Shown here: one piece after another, positions 57,155 through 64,000 of the stretch
How the letters are laid out: each line of letters opens with the position of its first letter
Numbering within the stretch: position 1 is the stretch's first letter
From: Aquibium microcysteis
Lineage (GTDB): Bacteria; Pseudomonadota; Alphaproteobacteria; Rhizobiales; Rhizobiaceae
Assembly (NCBI RefSeq): GCF_014495845.1
Contig: NZ_CP061080.1
Location: 5,136,001 to 5,200,000 of the forward strand
Direction: 5' to 3'
DNA length: 64,000 nt
Position numbers and translations under genes: made by a program
Notes under the pieces: generated by a model
What the model saw: the letters and a program-made list of their open reading frames with translations, nothing else
Database searches by the model: none
Told to the model about the DNA's origin: nothing

Positions 57155-57856
57155 ATGGCAACGATCGCGCTCGTCGACGATGACCGCAACATCCTGACCT
57201 CCGTCTCCATCGCTCTGGAATCGGAGGGCTACCGGGTCGAGACCTATACCGACGGGGCTTCCGCGCTCGAGGGCTTCGCCGCCCGCCCGCCGACCCTGGC
57301 CGTGCTCGACATCAAGATGCCGCGGATGGACGGCATGGAACTGCTGCGCCGCCTGCGTCAGAAGAGCGACCTTCCGGTCATTTTCCTGACCTCGAAGGAC
57401 GACGAGATCGACGAACTCTTCGGTCTCAAGATGGGCGCCGACGATTTCATCCGCAAGCCGTTCTCCCAGCGCCTGCTCGTCGAGCGCGTCAAGGCGGTGC
57501 TGCGCCGGGCCAATGCCCGCGAGGCGGCGGCCAAGTCGCCGACGCCGCAGTCGCGATCCCTCGAGCGCGGCCAGCTGGTCATGGACCAGGAGCGCCACAC
57601 CTGCACCTGGAAGGGCGAACCGGTGACGCTCACCGTGACGGAATTCCTGATCCTGCATTCGCTCGCGCAGCGGCCGGGGGTCGTCAAGAGCCGCGATTCG
57701 CTGATGGACTCGGCCTATGACGAGCAGGTTTACGTTGACGACCGGACGATCGACAGCCACATCAAGCGGCTGAGAAAGAAGTTCAAGGCCGTCGACGACG
57801 ACTTCGACATGATCGAAACGCTCTACGGGGTGGGCTATCGCTTCCGCGAGATCTAG
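57155..57856 (+). CDS. chvI: Two-component response regulator ChvI
   Basis: ChvI is the acid- and envelope-stress regulator paired with ChvG, essential or important for host interaction in rhizobia and Agrobacterium. The 233-residue protein has a receiver domain ([12 protein letters not shown]; phospho-Asp52 in [20 protein letters not shown]) and an OmpR-type winged helix with [18 protein letters not shown]. The start at 57155 ([10 protein letters not shown]) matches family starts; an in-frame ATG at 57137 is the alternative. chvG follows 45 bp on. Confidence 0.96.
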   Translation: MATIALVDDDRNILTSVSIALESEGYRVETYTDGASALEGFAARPPTLAVLDIKMPRMDGMELLRRLRQKSDLPVIFLTSKDDEIDELFGLKMGADDFIRKPFSQRLLVERVKAVLRRANAREAAAKSPTPQSRSLERGQLVMDQERHTCTWKGEPVTLTVTEFLILHSLAQRPGVVKSRDSLMDSAYDEQVYVDDRTIDSHIKRLRKKFKAVDDDFDMIETLYGVGYRFREI

Positions 57857-57901
57857 GCGCTCGACGCTTCGGCCTCGTGGCGGAGTGGAGCCCGGCAGGA
57901 C

Positions 57902-59671
57902 ATGGTAGCCGAAACGACTCCCGCCGAGACGAGGACGACGACGGGGCGGCGCATGCCGGCCGCGCTGCGCTGGTTCACGCTGCCGCTGCGCCGCTTCTTC
58001 GGCCACCACGTCTTCTCCTCGCTCACCCGCCGGATCCTGTATCTCAACCTCGCGGGGCTGGGCGTGCTGGTGCTCGGCATCCTCTACCTGAACCAGTTCC
58101 GCGACGGGCTCATCGAGGCGCGCGTCGAGAGCCTGATGACGCAGGGCGAGATCATCGCGGCGGCCATCGCGGCATCGGCCACGGTCGAGACGGACGCCAT
58201 CACCATCGATCCCGAGAAGCTGCTCGAGCTGCAGGCCGGCGAGAGCCTGGCACCGGGGTCCGATCAGCTCGACAGCCTCGACTTCCCGATCAATCCGGAG
58301 CGCGTCGCGCCGCTGCTGCGCCGGCTGATCTCGCCGACCCGCACGCGCGCGCGCATCTACGACCGCGACGCCAACCTGCTGCTCGACTCCCGCCATCTCT
58401 ATTCGCGCGGCCAGATCCTGCGCTACGACCTGCCGCCGCTCGACGAGGCGGAGCCCGACTTTCTCGACCGGGTGGAGGACTTCGTCTACGGCTTCTTCCA
58501 GCGCAAGGACCTTCCGCTCTACCGCGAACAGCCCGGCGGCAACGGCGCGGCCTATCCGGAGGTCGTCAACGCGCTCATCGGCAGCCCGGGCTTCATCGTG
58601 CGCATCTCCGAACAGGGCGACATGATCGTCTCCGTGGCCGTGCCCGTGCAGCGGTTCCGCGCCGTGCTGGGCGTGCTGCTGCTGTCCACCCAGGGCGGCG
58701 ACATCGACAAGATCGTCGCCGACGAGCGCAAGGCCATCTTCCGCGTCTTCGGCGTGGCGGCCCTCGTCACCGCCACACTGTCGCTCCTGCTCGCCTCCAC
58801 CATCGCCAATCCGCTGCGCCGGCTGTCGGCCGCGGCCGTCCGCGTCCGGCGCGGCGTGCGCAGCCGCGAGGAGATCCCGGACTTCTCGGACCGTCAGGAC
58901 GAGATCGGCAACCTGTCGGTCGCGCTGCGCGACATGACCAACGCCCTCTACGCCCGCATCGATGCCATCGAGAGCTTCGCGGCCGACGTCTCGCACGAGC
59001 TGAAGAACCCGCTGACCTCGCTGCGGAGCGCCGTGGAGACCTTGCCGCTCGCCCGCAACGAGGCCAACCGCGCCCGCCTGCTCGAGATCATCATGCACGA
59101 CGTGCACCGCCTCGACCGGCTCATCACCGACATCTCCGACGCCTCGCGCCTGGATGCCGAGCTTGCCCGCGAGGATGCCTCGCCGGTCGACCTGAAGAAG
59201 CTCGTCGCCGACATCGTCGACCTGTCGCGCGAGCAGACACGCTACAAGAAGACCGTCGCCATCGACATGAAGGTGGGCAAGGACAACGGCCGCGGCTTCC
59301 GCGTTTCGGGCTACGACCTGCGGCTCGGCCAGGTCATCACCAACCTGGTCGACAATGCGCGGTCCTTCGTGCCCGACGAAGGCGGCCGCATCGTCGTGGG
59401 CGTCGGCCGCACCACCAACCACGTCCTGGTGACGGTGGAGGACAACGGGCCGGGCATCCGTGCCGAGAACATCGAGCGGATCTTCGAGCGCTTCTATACG
59501 GACCGCCCGTCCTCGGAGGCTTTCGGACAGAATTCCGGCCTCGGCCTGTCGATCAGCCGGCAGATCGTCGAGGCGCATGGCGGCCAGCTGACGGCGGAGA
59601 ACATCGTGGGCGGCAAGCCCGGCGACGTCCGCGGTGCACGCTTCGTCATGAAGCTGCCCGCAGAGGCCTGA
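57902..59671 (+). CDS. chvG: Sensor histidine kinase ChvG
   Basis: ChvG (ExoS) is the membrane kinase that phosphorylates ChvI. The 589-residue protein has two membrane segments (about 45-65 and 280-300) bracketing a periplasmic sensor, then a HAMP domain. The H-box SFAADVSHELKNPLTSLRS (His365) follows, then the N-box LVDNARSF, and G-boxes VEDNGPGI and GLGLSISRQIVEAHGG. The length matches the family. It lies in the chvI-chvG-hprK order known from rhizobia. Confidence 0.96.
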   Translation: MVAETTPAETRTTTGRRMPAALRWFTLPLRRFFGHHVFSSLTRRILYLNLAGLGVLVLGILYLNQFRDGLIEARVESLMTQGEIIAAAIAASATVETDAITIDPEKLLELQAGESLAPGSDQLDSLDFPINPERVAPLLRRLISPTRTRARIYDRDANLLLDSRHLYSRGQILRYDLPPLDEAEPDFLDRVEDFVYGFFQRKDLPLYREQPGGNGAAYPEVVNALIGSPGFIVRISEQGDMIVSVAVPVQRFRAVLGVLLLSTQGGDIDKIVADERKAIFRVFGVAALVTATLSLLLASTIANPLRRLSAAAVRVRRGVRSREEIPDFSDRQDEIGNLSVALRDMTNALYARIDAIESFAADVSHELKNPLTSLRSAVETLPLARNEANRARLLEIIMHDVHRLDRLITDISDASRLDAELAREDASPVDLKKLVADIVDLSREQTRYKKTVAIDMKVGKDNGRGFRVSGYDLRLGQVITNLVDNARSFVPDEGGRIVVGVGRTTNHVLVTVEDNGPGIRAENIERIFERFYTDRPSSEAFGQNSGLGLSISRQIVEAHGGQLTAENIVGGKPGDVRGARFVMKLPAEA

Positions 59672-59676
59672 CGCGA

Positions 59677-60141
59677 TTGCGCAACATCCACGCCACCGGC
59701 GTGATCCTCGGCGACCGGGGTGTCCTGCTGACGGGGCGTTCGGGCAGCGGCAAGACCACGCTGGCGCTCGAACTGCTCGCCCGTGCCGACGCGGCCGGCG
59801 GCTTCGCCCGGCTCGTCTGCGACGACCAGGTGCTGGTGGAGGCGAGGGGCGGGCGGCTGCTCGCCCGCGCCGCGCCCGCGATCGCGGGACTGGTGGAGGT
59901 CGCGGGCCTCGGCCCGTCCGTCGTCGCGTCCGAGCCGGCGATGACGGTCGATCTCGTGGTGCGCCTCGTGCCGGCGGGCGAGGCGCCGCGGATTTCGGCC
60001 GGCGAGGCGGTTTCGATCGAAGGCGTGAGCCTTGCGCGGCTGGACCTTCCGGAGCGTGGCGCCGACGCTGCCGCCCATGCCGTGCTCGCCTGGATGGCGC
60101 CCGGCCGCCATGCGCATGCGACGACGGGCGCGGCGAAATGA
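59677..60141 (+). CDS. hprK: HPr kinase/phosphorylase, short alphaproteobacterial form
   Basis: HprK phosphorylates HPr on a serine as part of the PTS-Ntr regulatory chain. The 154-residue protein lacks the N-terminal domain of Gram-positive HprK, which is normal for alphaproteobacteria. It keeps the P-loop LLTGRSGSGKTTLALELL (Lys26) and CDDQVLVEARGGRLLARA. The probable start is TTG at 59677, 5 bp after the chvG stop, so it is in the same operon. Confidence 0.9.
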   Translation: MRNIHATGVILGDRGVLLTGRSGSGKTTLALELLARADAAGGFARLVCDDQVLVEARGGRLLARAAPAIAGLVEVAGLGPSVVASEPAMTVDLVVRLVPAGEAPRISAGEAVSIEGVSLARLDLPERGADAAAHAVLAWMAPGRHAHATTGAAK

Positions 60142-60270
60142 CCGGCGCCCGGTTCGATTTGGGCTTGTCAAGGCGATCCGGCTCGACAAGATAGCGCTCC
60201 TGCCGGCCGGGGCCCCAGCGGCAGGACGGACAGGAACGCCGAGCCGGGCGATGTCGGGAGTAAGTCATTC

Positions 60271-60672
60271 ATGATCGGACTCGTGCTCGTCACGCACGGT
60301 CGGCTGGCCGAGGAATTCCGCCACGCGGTGGAGCACGTGGTCGGCCCCCAGCAGAGCTTTGAGACGGTCTCGATCGGCGCCGACGACGATATGGAAGAAC
60401 GTCGCCGCGAGATCGTCGACGCCGTGGCGCGCGCCGATGGCGGCGCCGGCGTGATCATCCTGACCGACATGTTCGGCGGCACGCCCTCCAACCTCGCGAT
60501 CTCCGTGATGGAGACGGGCCGCGTGGAGGTGATCGCCGGCATGAACCTGCCGATGCTGATCAAGCTGACCAGCGTCCGCTCCGGCGACGACATGGCGGCC
60601 GCACTCGAAGGCGCGCAGAATGCGGGCCGCAAGTACATCAACGTCGCCAGCCAGGTCCTGACCGCGAAATGA
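60271..60672 (+). CDS. PTS EIIA component, mannose family (PtsM/ManX-like)
   Basis: This 133-residue EIIA protein takes a phosphate from HPr on His9 (LVTHGRLAEEF). The segment ILTDMFGGTPSNLAIS is typical of the mannose/fructose EIIA family. No EIIB, C or D genes are near, so it acts in regulation rather than sugar uptake, as in other rhizobia. Its stop overlaps the ptsH start by four bases (ATGA at 60669-60672). Confidence 0.94.
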   Translation: MIGLVLVTHGRLAEEFRHAVEHVVGPQQSFETVSIGADDDMEERRREIVDAVARADGGAGVIILTDMFGGTPSNLAISVMETGRVEVIAGMNLPMLIKLTSVRSGDDMAAALEGAQNAGRKYINVASQVLTAK

Positions 60673-60965
60673 GCATGGACGGCAGGGCCGGGAACGCGGT
60701 GGTGCGCGACCTCGAGATCGTCAACCAGCGCGGCCTCCACGCCCGTGCTTCCGCCAGGTTCGTTCAGGTCGCCGGTGCTTTCGAGGCCGAGATCACGGTC
60801 GAGAAGGACGGCATGACCGTCGGTGGCACCTCGATCATGGGCCTGATGATGCTGGCAGCGAGCCCCGGCTGCTGTATCCGCGTCTCCGCTGCCGGACCGG
60901 ACGCGGCCGCCGCGGTCGAGGCCATCGCCGCACTCGTCGCCGACCGTTTCGGCGAGGGCGTGTAA
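60669..60965 (+). CDS. ptsH: Phosphocarrier protein HPr
   Basis: HPr is the 98-residue phosphocarrier. His24 lies in QRGLHARASARF and the regulatory Ser55 in GGTSIMGLMMLAA, the site for HprK. It has a short N-terminal extension relative to the enteric protein. It is coupled to the EIIA gene and lies in the hprK-EIIA-HPr set that forms an incomplete, regulatory PTS. Confidence 0.96.
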   Translation: MSMDGRAGNAVVRDLEIVNQRGLHARASARFVQVAGAFEAEITVEKDGMTVGGTSIMGLMMLAASPGCCIRVSAAGPDAAAAVEAIAALVADRFGEGV

Positions 60966-61109
60966 TGAGGCCTTAACGCTGTCGACATAGACGGATAAGG
61001 ATTTCTTTATATCCCATTGTGACCGATGGCGCGATCTGCTAGGGACGCGCGATCCGACCGGGCGGCCGACGTGCCGCTCCGGTCCTTCGTCATGACATGG
61101 AGATGCGCA

Positions 61110-62510
61110 ATGGCCGCCAGCCAGGACTACGTCGTCAGGGACATCGCTCTTGCGGACTGGGGCCGCAAGGAGATCGAGATCGCCGAAACCGAGATGCCGG
61201 GGCTGATGGCCTGCCGCGAGGAGTTCGGCGAGACGAAGCCGCTCTCGGGCGCGCGCATCACCGGCTCGCTGCACATGACGATCCAGACCGCGGTCCTGAT
61301 CGAGACGCTGAAGGCGCTCGGCGCCGACGTCCGCTGGGCGTCGTGCAACATCTTCTCCACGCAGGACCATGCCGCCGCCGCCATCGCGGCCTCCGGCACC
61401 GCCGTCTTCGCCGTCAAGGGCGAGACGCTCGAGGACTACTGGGACTACACCGACCGGATCTTCCAGTGGCCGGACGGCCAGCCGTCCAACATGATCCTCG
61501 ACGATGGCGGCGACGCCACCATGTACATCCTGATCGGCGCGCGCGCCGAGGCGGGCGAGGACGTGCTGTCGAATCCGGGCAGCGAGGAAGAGGAAATCCT
61601 CTTCGCGCAGATCAAGAAGCGCCTCGCCGCGACGCCCGGCTTCTTCAAGCGCCAGAAGGACGCCATCCGCGGCGTGTCCGAAGAGACCACCACCGGCGTG
61701 AACCGGCTCTACCAGCTGCAGAAGAAGGGTCTGCTGCCCTTCCCGGCCATCAACGTCAACGACAGCGTCACCAAGTCGAAGTTCGACAACAAGTACGGCT
61801 GCAAGGAATCGCTGGTCGACGGCATCCGCCGCGCCACCGACGTCATGATGGCCGGCAAGGTCGCGGTCATCTGCGGCTATGGCGACGTCGGCAAGGGCTC
61901 GGCCGCCTCGCTCGCCGGCGCCGGCGCCCGCGTCAAGGTCACCGAGGCCGATCCGATCTGCGCGCTGCAGGCCGCCATGGACGGCTTCGAGGTCGTCACC
62001 CTCGACGAGGCGGCGCCGACCGCCGACATCATCATCACCGCGACCGGCAACAAGGACGTGGTCACGCTCGACCACATGCGCGCCATGAAGGACATGGTGA
62101 TCCTGGGCAACATCGGCCACTTCGACAACGAGATCCAGGTCGCGGCGATGCGCAACCTGAAATGGACCAACGTCAAGCCGCAGGTCGACATGGTCCGGTT
62201 CCCGGACGGCAAGCGCATCCTGCTCCTGTCGGAAGGCCGGCTGCTCAACCTCGGCAACGCGACCGGACATCCGAGCTTCGTCATGTCGGCCTCGTTCACC
62301 AACCAGGTGCTGGCCCAGATCGAGCTCTACACGAAGGGCTCGAGCTACAAGAACGAGGTCTACGTCCTGCCCAAGCATCTCGACGAGAAGGTCGCGCGCC
62401 TGCATCTCGGCAAGCTCAATGCGCGGCTGACCGAACTGTCGAGTGAACAGGCCGCCTACATCGGCGTCACGCCGCAGGGGCCGTTCAAACCGGAACACTA
62501 CCGCTACTGA
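61110..62510 (+). CDS. ahcY: Adenosylhomocysteinase
   Basis: AhcY hydrolyses S-adenosylhomocysteine to adenosine and homocysteine, using bound NAD. The 466-residue protein has [48 protein letters not shown] with the catalytic Lys and Asp, the NAD loop [16 protein letters not shown], and the end PFKPEHYRY. The ATG at 61110 is chosen for its GGAG and normal length. A strong terminator follows. I saw no convincing riboswitch in the 144 bp upstream. Confidence 0.97.
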   Translation: MAASQDYVVRDIALADWGRKEIEIAETEMPGLMACREEFGETKPLSGARITGSLHMTIQTAVLIETLKALGADVRWASCNIFSTQDHAAAAIAASGTAVFAVKGETLEDYWDYTDRIFQWPDGQPSNMILDDGGDATMYILIGARAEAGEDVLSNPGSEEEEILFAQIKKRLAATPGFFKRQKDAIRGVSEETTTGVNRLYQLQKKGLLPFPAINVNDSVTKSKFDNKYGCKESLVDGIRRATDVMMAGKVAVICGYGDVGKGSAASLAGAGARVKVTEADPICALQAAMDGFEVVTLDEAAPTADIIITATGNKDVVTLDHMRAMKDMVILGNIGHFDNEIQVAAMRNLKWTNVKPQVDMVRFPDGKRILLLSEGRLLNLGNATGHPSFVMSASFTNQVLAQIELYTKGSSYKNEVYVLPKHLDEKVARLHLGKLNARLTELSSEQAAYIGVTPQGPFKPEHYRY

Positions 62511-62539
62511 TCTTTCTACTGCCGGACACAACATCTTGA

Positions 62540-62575
62540 GGCTGGGCGGAGCCATTTCCGCCCGGCCTTTTTTTT
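62540..62575 (+). terminator. Rho-independent terminator of ahcY
   Basis: GGCTGGGCGGA (62540-62550) pairs with TCCGCCCGGCC (62557-62567) with one wobble or mismatch, and is followed by eight T (62568-62575). It lies 30 bp after the ahcY stop codon. Confidence 0.92.
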
Positions 62576-62715
62576 GTCCGGCTGGCTTCTTCACGTCGAT
62601 TCCCTCGACCGGTACAGTGACCTGATTCGCCATGGGATGCGGTCTCGGAGCGGGGATGCGTAATCGGGAGCGCGGCCGGGGCGGCCGGCTGTCGAGCGGC
62701 GGAGAGGACGGAAGG

Positions 62716-64000
62716 ATGCAGTTGGTGCGCCCGCGGGATTCGGGGATCGGCGGGTCGTGTTTTGCGACCCGCGCGGCGCGGACGAAGGCCGTTCGCGAGA
62801 CGCTTCGCGCGGGCGCTGCCGGCGTCGCTTCGCTTGCAGGATCGCTCTGCCTCGCCACGCCTGGCGCCGCGCAGGAGCGCGTCGGCGTCGCGGGCGCCCG
62901 CGTCCTGGGCGGCTTCGGCGCATTCGAGGTGATCCAGTTCGCCACCTTCGCCGGCGTGCTCGGCGCGGCCCTCGTCTCCGCAGTCTGGCTGATCCGCGAG
63001 CGCGGTCGCATCGCCGCCGAGAACCTGCAGCTGCGCGAGCGCATCGCCGAGCTCAATGCGTCCGTGCAGCGGTCGGATGCGCTGGCCAGCGTGCGCGACC
63101 AGCGCACCGTGGTCTGGTCGAGCGAGCACCGGCGGCCGGAGATCCTGGGCTCCCTGCCGACGTCGCCCGGCGTGCCGGACGAGCGCAGCGCATTCCTCGC
63201 CTTCGGGCGCTGGCTCACGGCGGGCTCCGCCACGGCGATCGAGAACGCGATCTCGTCCCTGCGCAACGCCGGCGAGCCGTTCGATCTGGTCGCCGAGACC
63301 CGCAGCGGTATCGTGCTCGAGGTTCAGGGCCGGAAGGCAGGGAGCCATTCGATCGTTCGCTTCCAGTCGCTCACCGAGCGGCAGCGCGAGCATGCCCGGC
63401 TGCGCGCCGAGCATGCCTCCGTCGCTGCGGAGCACGACCTCGTCCTGAAGCTGCTGAACGCGCTCGAAATGCCCTTCTGGGTGCGCGACTCCGCCGGCCG
63501 GCTTCAGCACGCCAACGAGGCCTATGCGATCGCCGTCGAGGCGGAGACGCCGGGCCAGGCCATCGCCGAAGGCCGCGAGCTTCTGGGCACCCAGGCGCGA
63601 GAGGCGGTCACGCGCCACCACGCCACCGATCCGGTATACCAACAGACCGTTTCGGCGGTCATCGGCGGCGACCGAAGGCTGTTTGCGGTCACCGACGTGG
63701 CAACCGGTTTCGGCGCGGCCGGGCTGGCCGTCGACCGCAGCGAAGTCGAGACGCTGCGCGGCGAGTTCGAGCGGATGATGCGCAGCCACTCCGAGACGCT
63801 CGACCAGCTCAACACCGCCGTCGCCACCTTCGACGCGGAGCAGAAGCTGCGCTTCTTCAACCAGGCCTTCCAGAAGCTCTGGCAGTTCGAGCCCGGCTTC
63901 CTGGAGAGCGCTCCCGACAACACGCTGATGCTCGACCGCCTGCGCAGCGCCGGCAAACTGGCCGAGCAGCCCGAATGGCGCCGCTGGAAGGAGAACCTCC
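62716..64000 (+). CDS. divL: PAS-domain sensor kinase, DivL-like (partial, runs off the window)
   Basis: Only the first 428 codons are seen. There is an N-terminal hydrophobic part (about 65-90, EVIQFATFAGVLGAALVSAVWLI split around the helix), then a coiled coil (RGRIAAENLQLRERIAELNA). PAS-like regions follow (LNALEMPFWVRDSAGRLQH; LNTAVATFDAEQKLRFFN). DivL is the cell-cycle kinase homologue that signals to CckA through DivK. In rhizobia a gene of this type follows ahcY, which supports the call. The kinase core lies beyond the window. An in-frame ATG at 62656 is an alternative start. Confidence 0.8.
   Translation, partial: MQLVRPRDSGIGGSCFATRAARTKAVRETLRAGAAGVASLAGSLCLATPGAAQERVGVAGARVLGGFGAFEVIQFATFAGVLGAALVSAVWLIRERGRIAAENLQLRERIAELNASVQRSDALASVRDQRTVVWSSEHRRPEILGSLPTSPGVPDERSAFLAFGRWLTAGSATAIENAISSLRNAGEPFDLVAETRSGIVLEVQGRKAGSHSIVRFQSLTERQREHARLRAEHASVAAEHDLVLKLLNALEMPFWVRDSAGRLQHANEAYAIAVEAETPGQAIAEGRELLGTQAREAVTRHHATDPVYQQTVSAVIGGDRRLFAVTDVATGFGAAGLAVDRSEVETLRGEFERMMRSHSETLDQLNTAVATFDAEQKLRFFNQAFQKLWQFEPGFLESAPDNTLMLDRLRSAGKLAEQPEWRRWKENL

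Noticed and set aside
56942..60268. 1108-codon open frame antisense to chvI, chvG and hprK
   Set aside because: It is a mirror of GC-rich codon use in well-identified genes on the other strand and shows no recognisable domain.
60966..61109. Possible SAM or SAH riboswitch before ahcY
   Set aside because: No pseudoknot-like or known conserved core could be made out in the 144 bp; a promoter alone explains the gap.
60168..63266. 1032-codon open frame antisense to the EIIA, ptsH and ahcY genes
   Set aside because: Same reason: the opposite strand carries conserved genes with clear motifs, and this frame is low-complexity.

Overview
The window reads as a chromosome segment of a high-GC alphaproteobacterium of the order Hyphomicrobiales (Rhizobiales), probably Phyllobacteriaceae/Mesorhizobium-like. 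The main evidence is the block pckA / chvI-chvG-hprK-ptsM-ptsH-ahcY-divL at the right end. The cluster gpmA-dapB-ABC exporter-glk-mgsA beside a tRNA-Leu gene, and the TRAP-fed uronate catabolism genes, agree with this. The species is inferred, not proven.

Left end (1-12,717): accessory, mobile and defence DNA. It opens with a type II-C CRISPR-Cas locus. A tracrRNA-like gene lies on the minus strand, with a promoter-like box pair and a Rho-independent terminator. It is followed by a single CRISPR-repeat-like element plus a strong hairpin in the cas9 leader, and by an apparently intact 1117-residue cas9. Its cas1 is cut off after about 135 residues by the end of an IS3-family element. That element is itself cut by a complete IS21-family element (istA/istB). 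No cas2 and no type II array are visible. Beyond the IS are four translationally coupled small genes, one of them ParB-like, then a two-gene Pycsar anti-phage system (PycTM effector and PycC cyclase), and a tyrosine integrase abutting the 3' end of tRNA-Leu(CAG). This looks like a tRNA-integrated defence island.

Centre-left (13,034-31,000): chromosomal housekeeping. On the minus strand are gpmA, dapB, an MsbA-like exporter, glk and mgsA, with a LacI-type operator ahead of mgsA. Next come mepA, an SDR, queG and a GST, then uppP on the plus strand. A complex-I NDUFA9-like protein follows, then an aromatic module (FAD hydroxylase, DUF2783 protein, MBL-fold protein, hmgA). Dispersed palindromic repeats and an orphan Phd-type antitoxin interrupt this stretch.

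Centre (30,200-42,091): one long minus-strand plant-polysaccharide/uronate region. It holds uxaC, a TRAP transporter (dctP/Q/M), a GntR regulator, kduI, kduD, kdgF, an orphan antidote gene, gnd, an aldo/keto reductase and a GH43 beta-xylosidase preceded by a perfect palindromic operator. Together these genes would import uronates and convert them toward 2-keto-3-deoxygluconate, and process xylosides.

Right (42,443-64,000): a RlpA-like protein, an ATP-grasp protein, an SMP-30 lactonase plus SDR pair, and an orphan 22-repeat CRISPR array. The array repeat (36 bp, ending ATTGAAAC on the minus strand) does not match the type II anti-repeat. Then come a GGDEF-EAL protein, gshB, comM, about 1.1 kb of repetitive DNA without a credible gene, a BTLCP protease, arfB, a nitroreductase, and the pckA-chv-pts-ahcY-divL block, which runs off the window.
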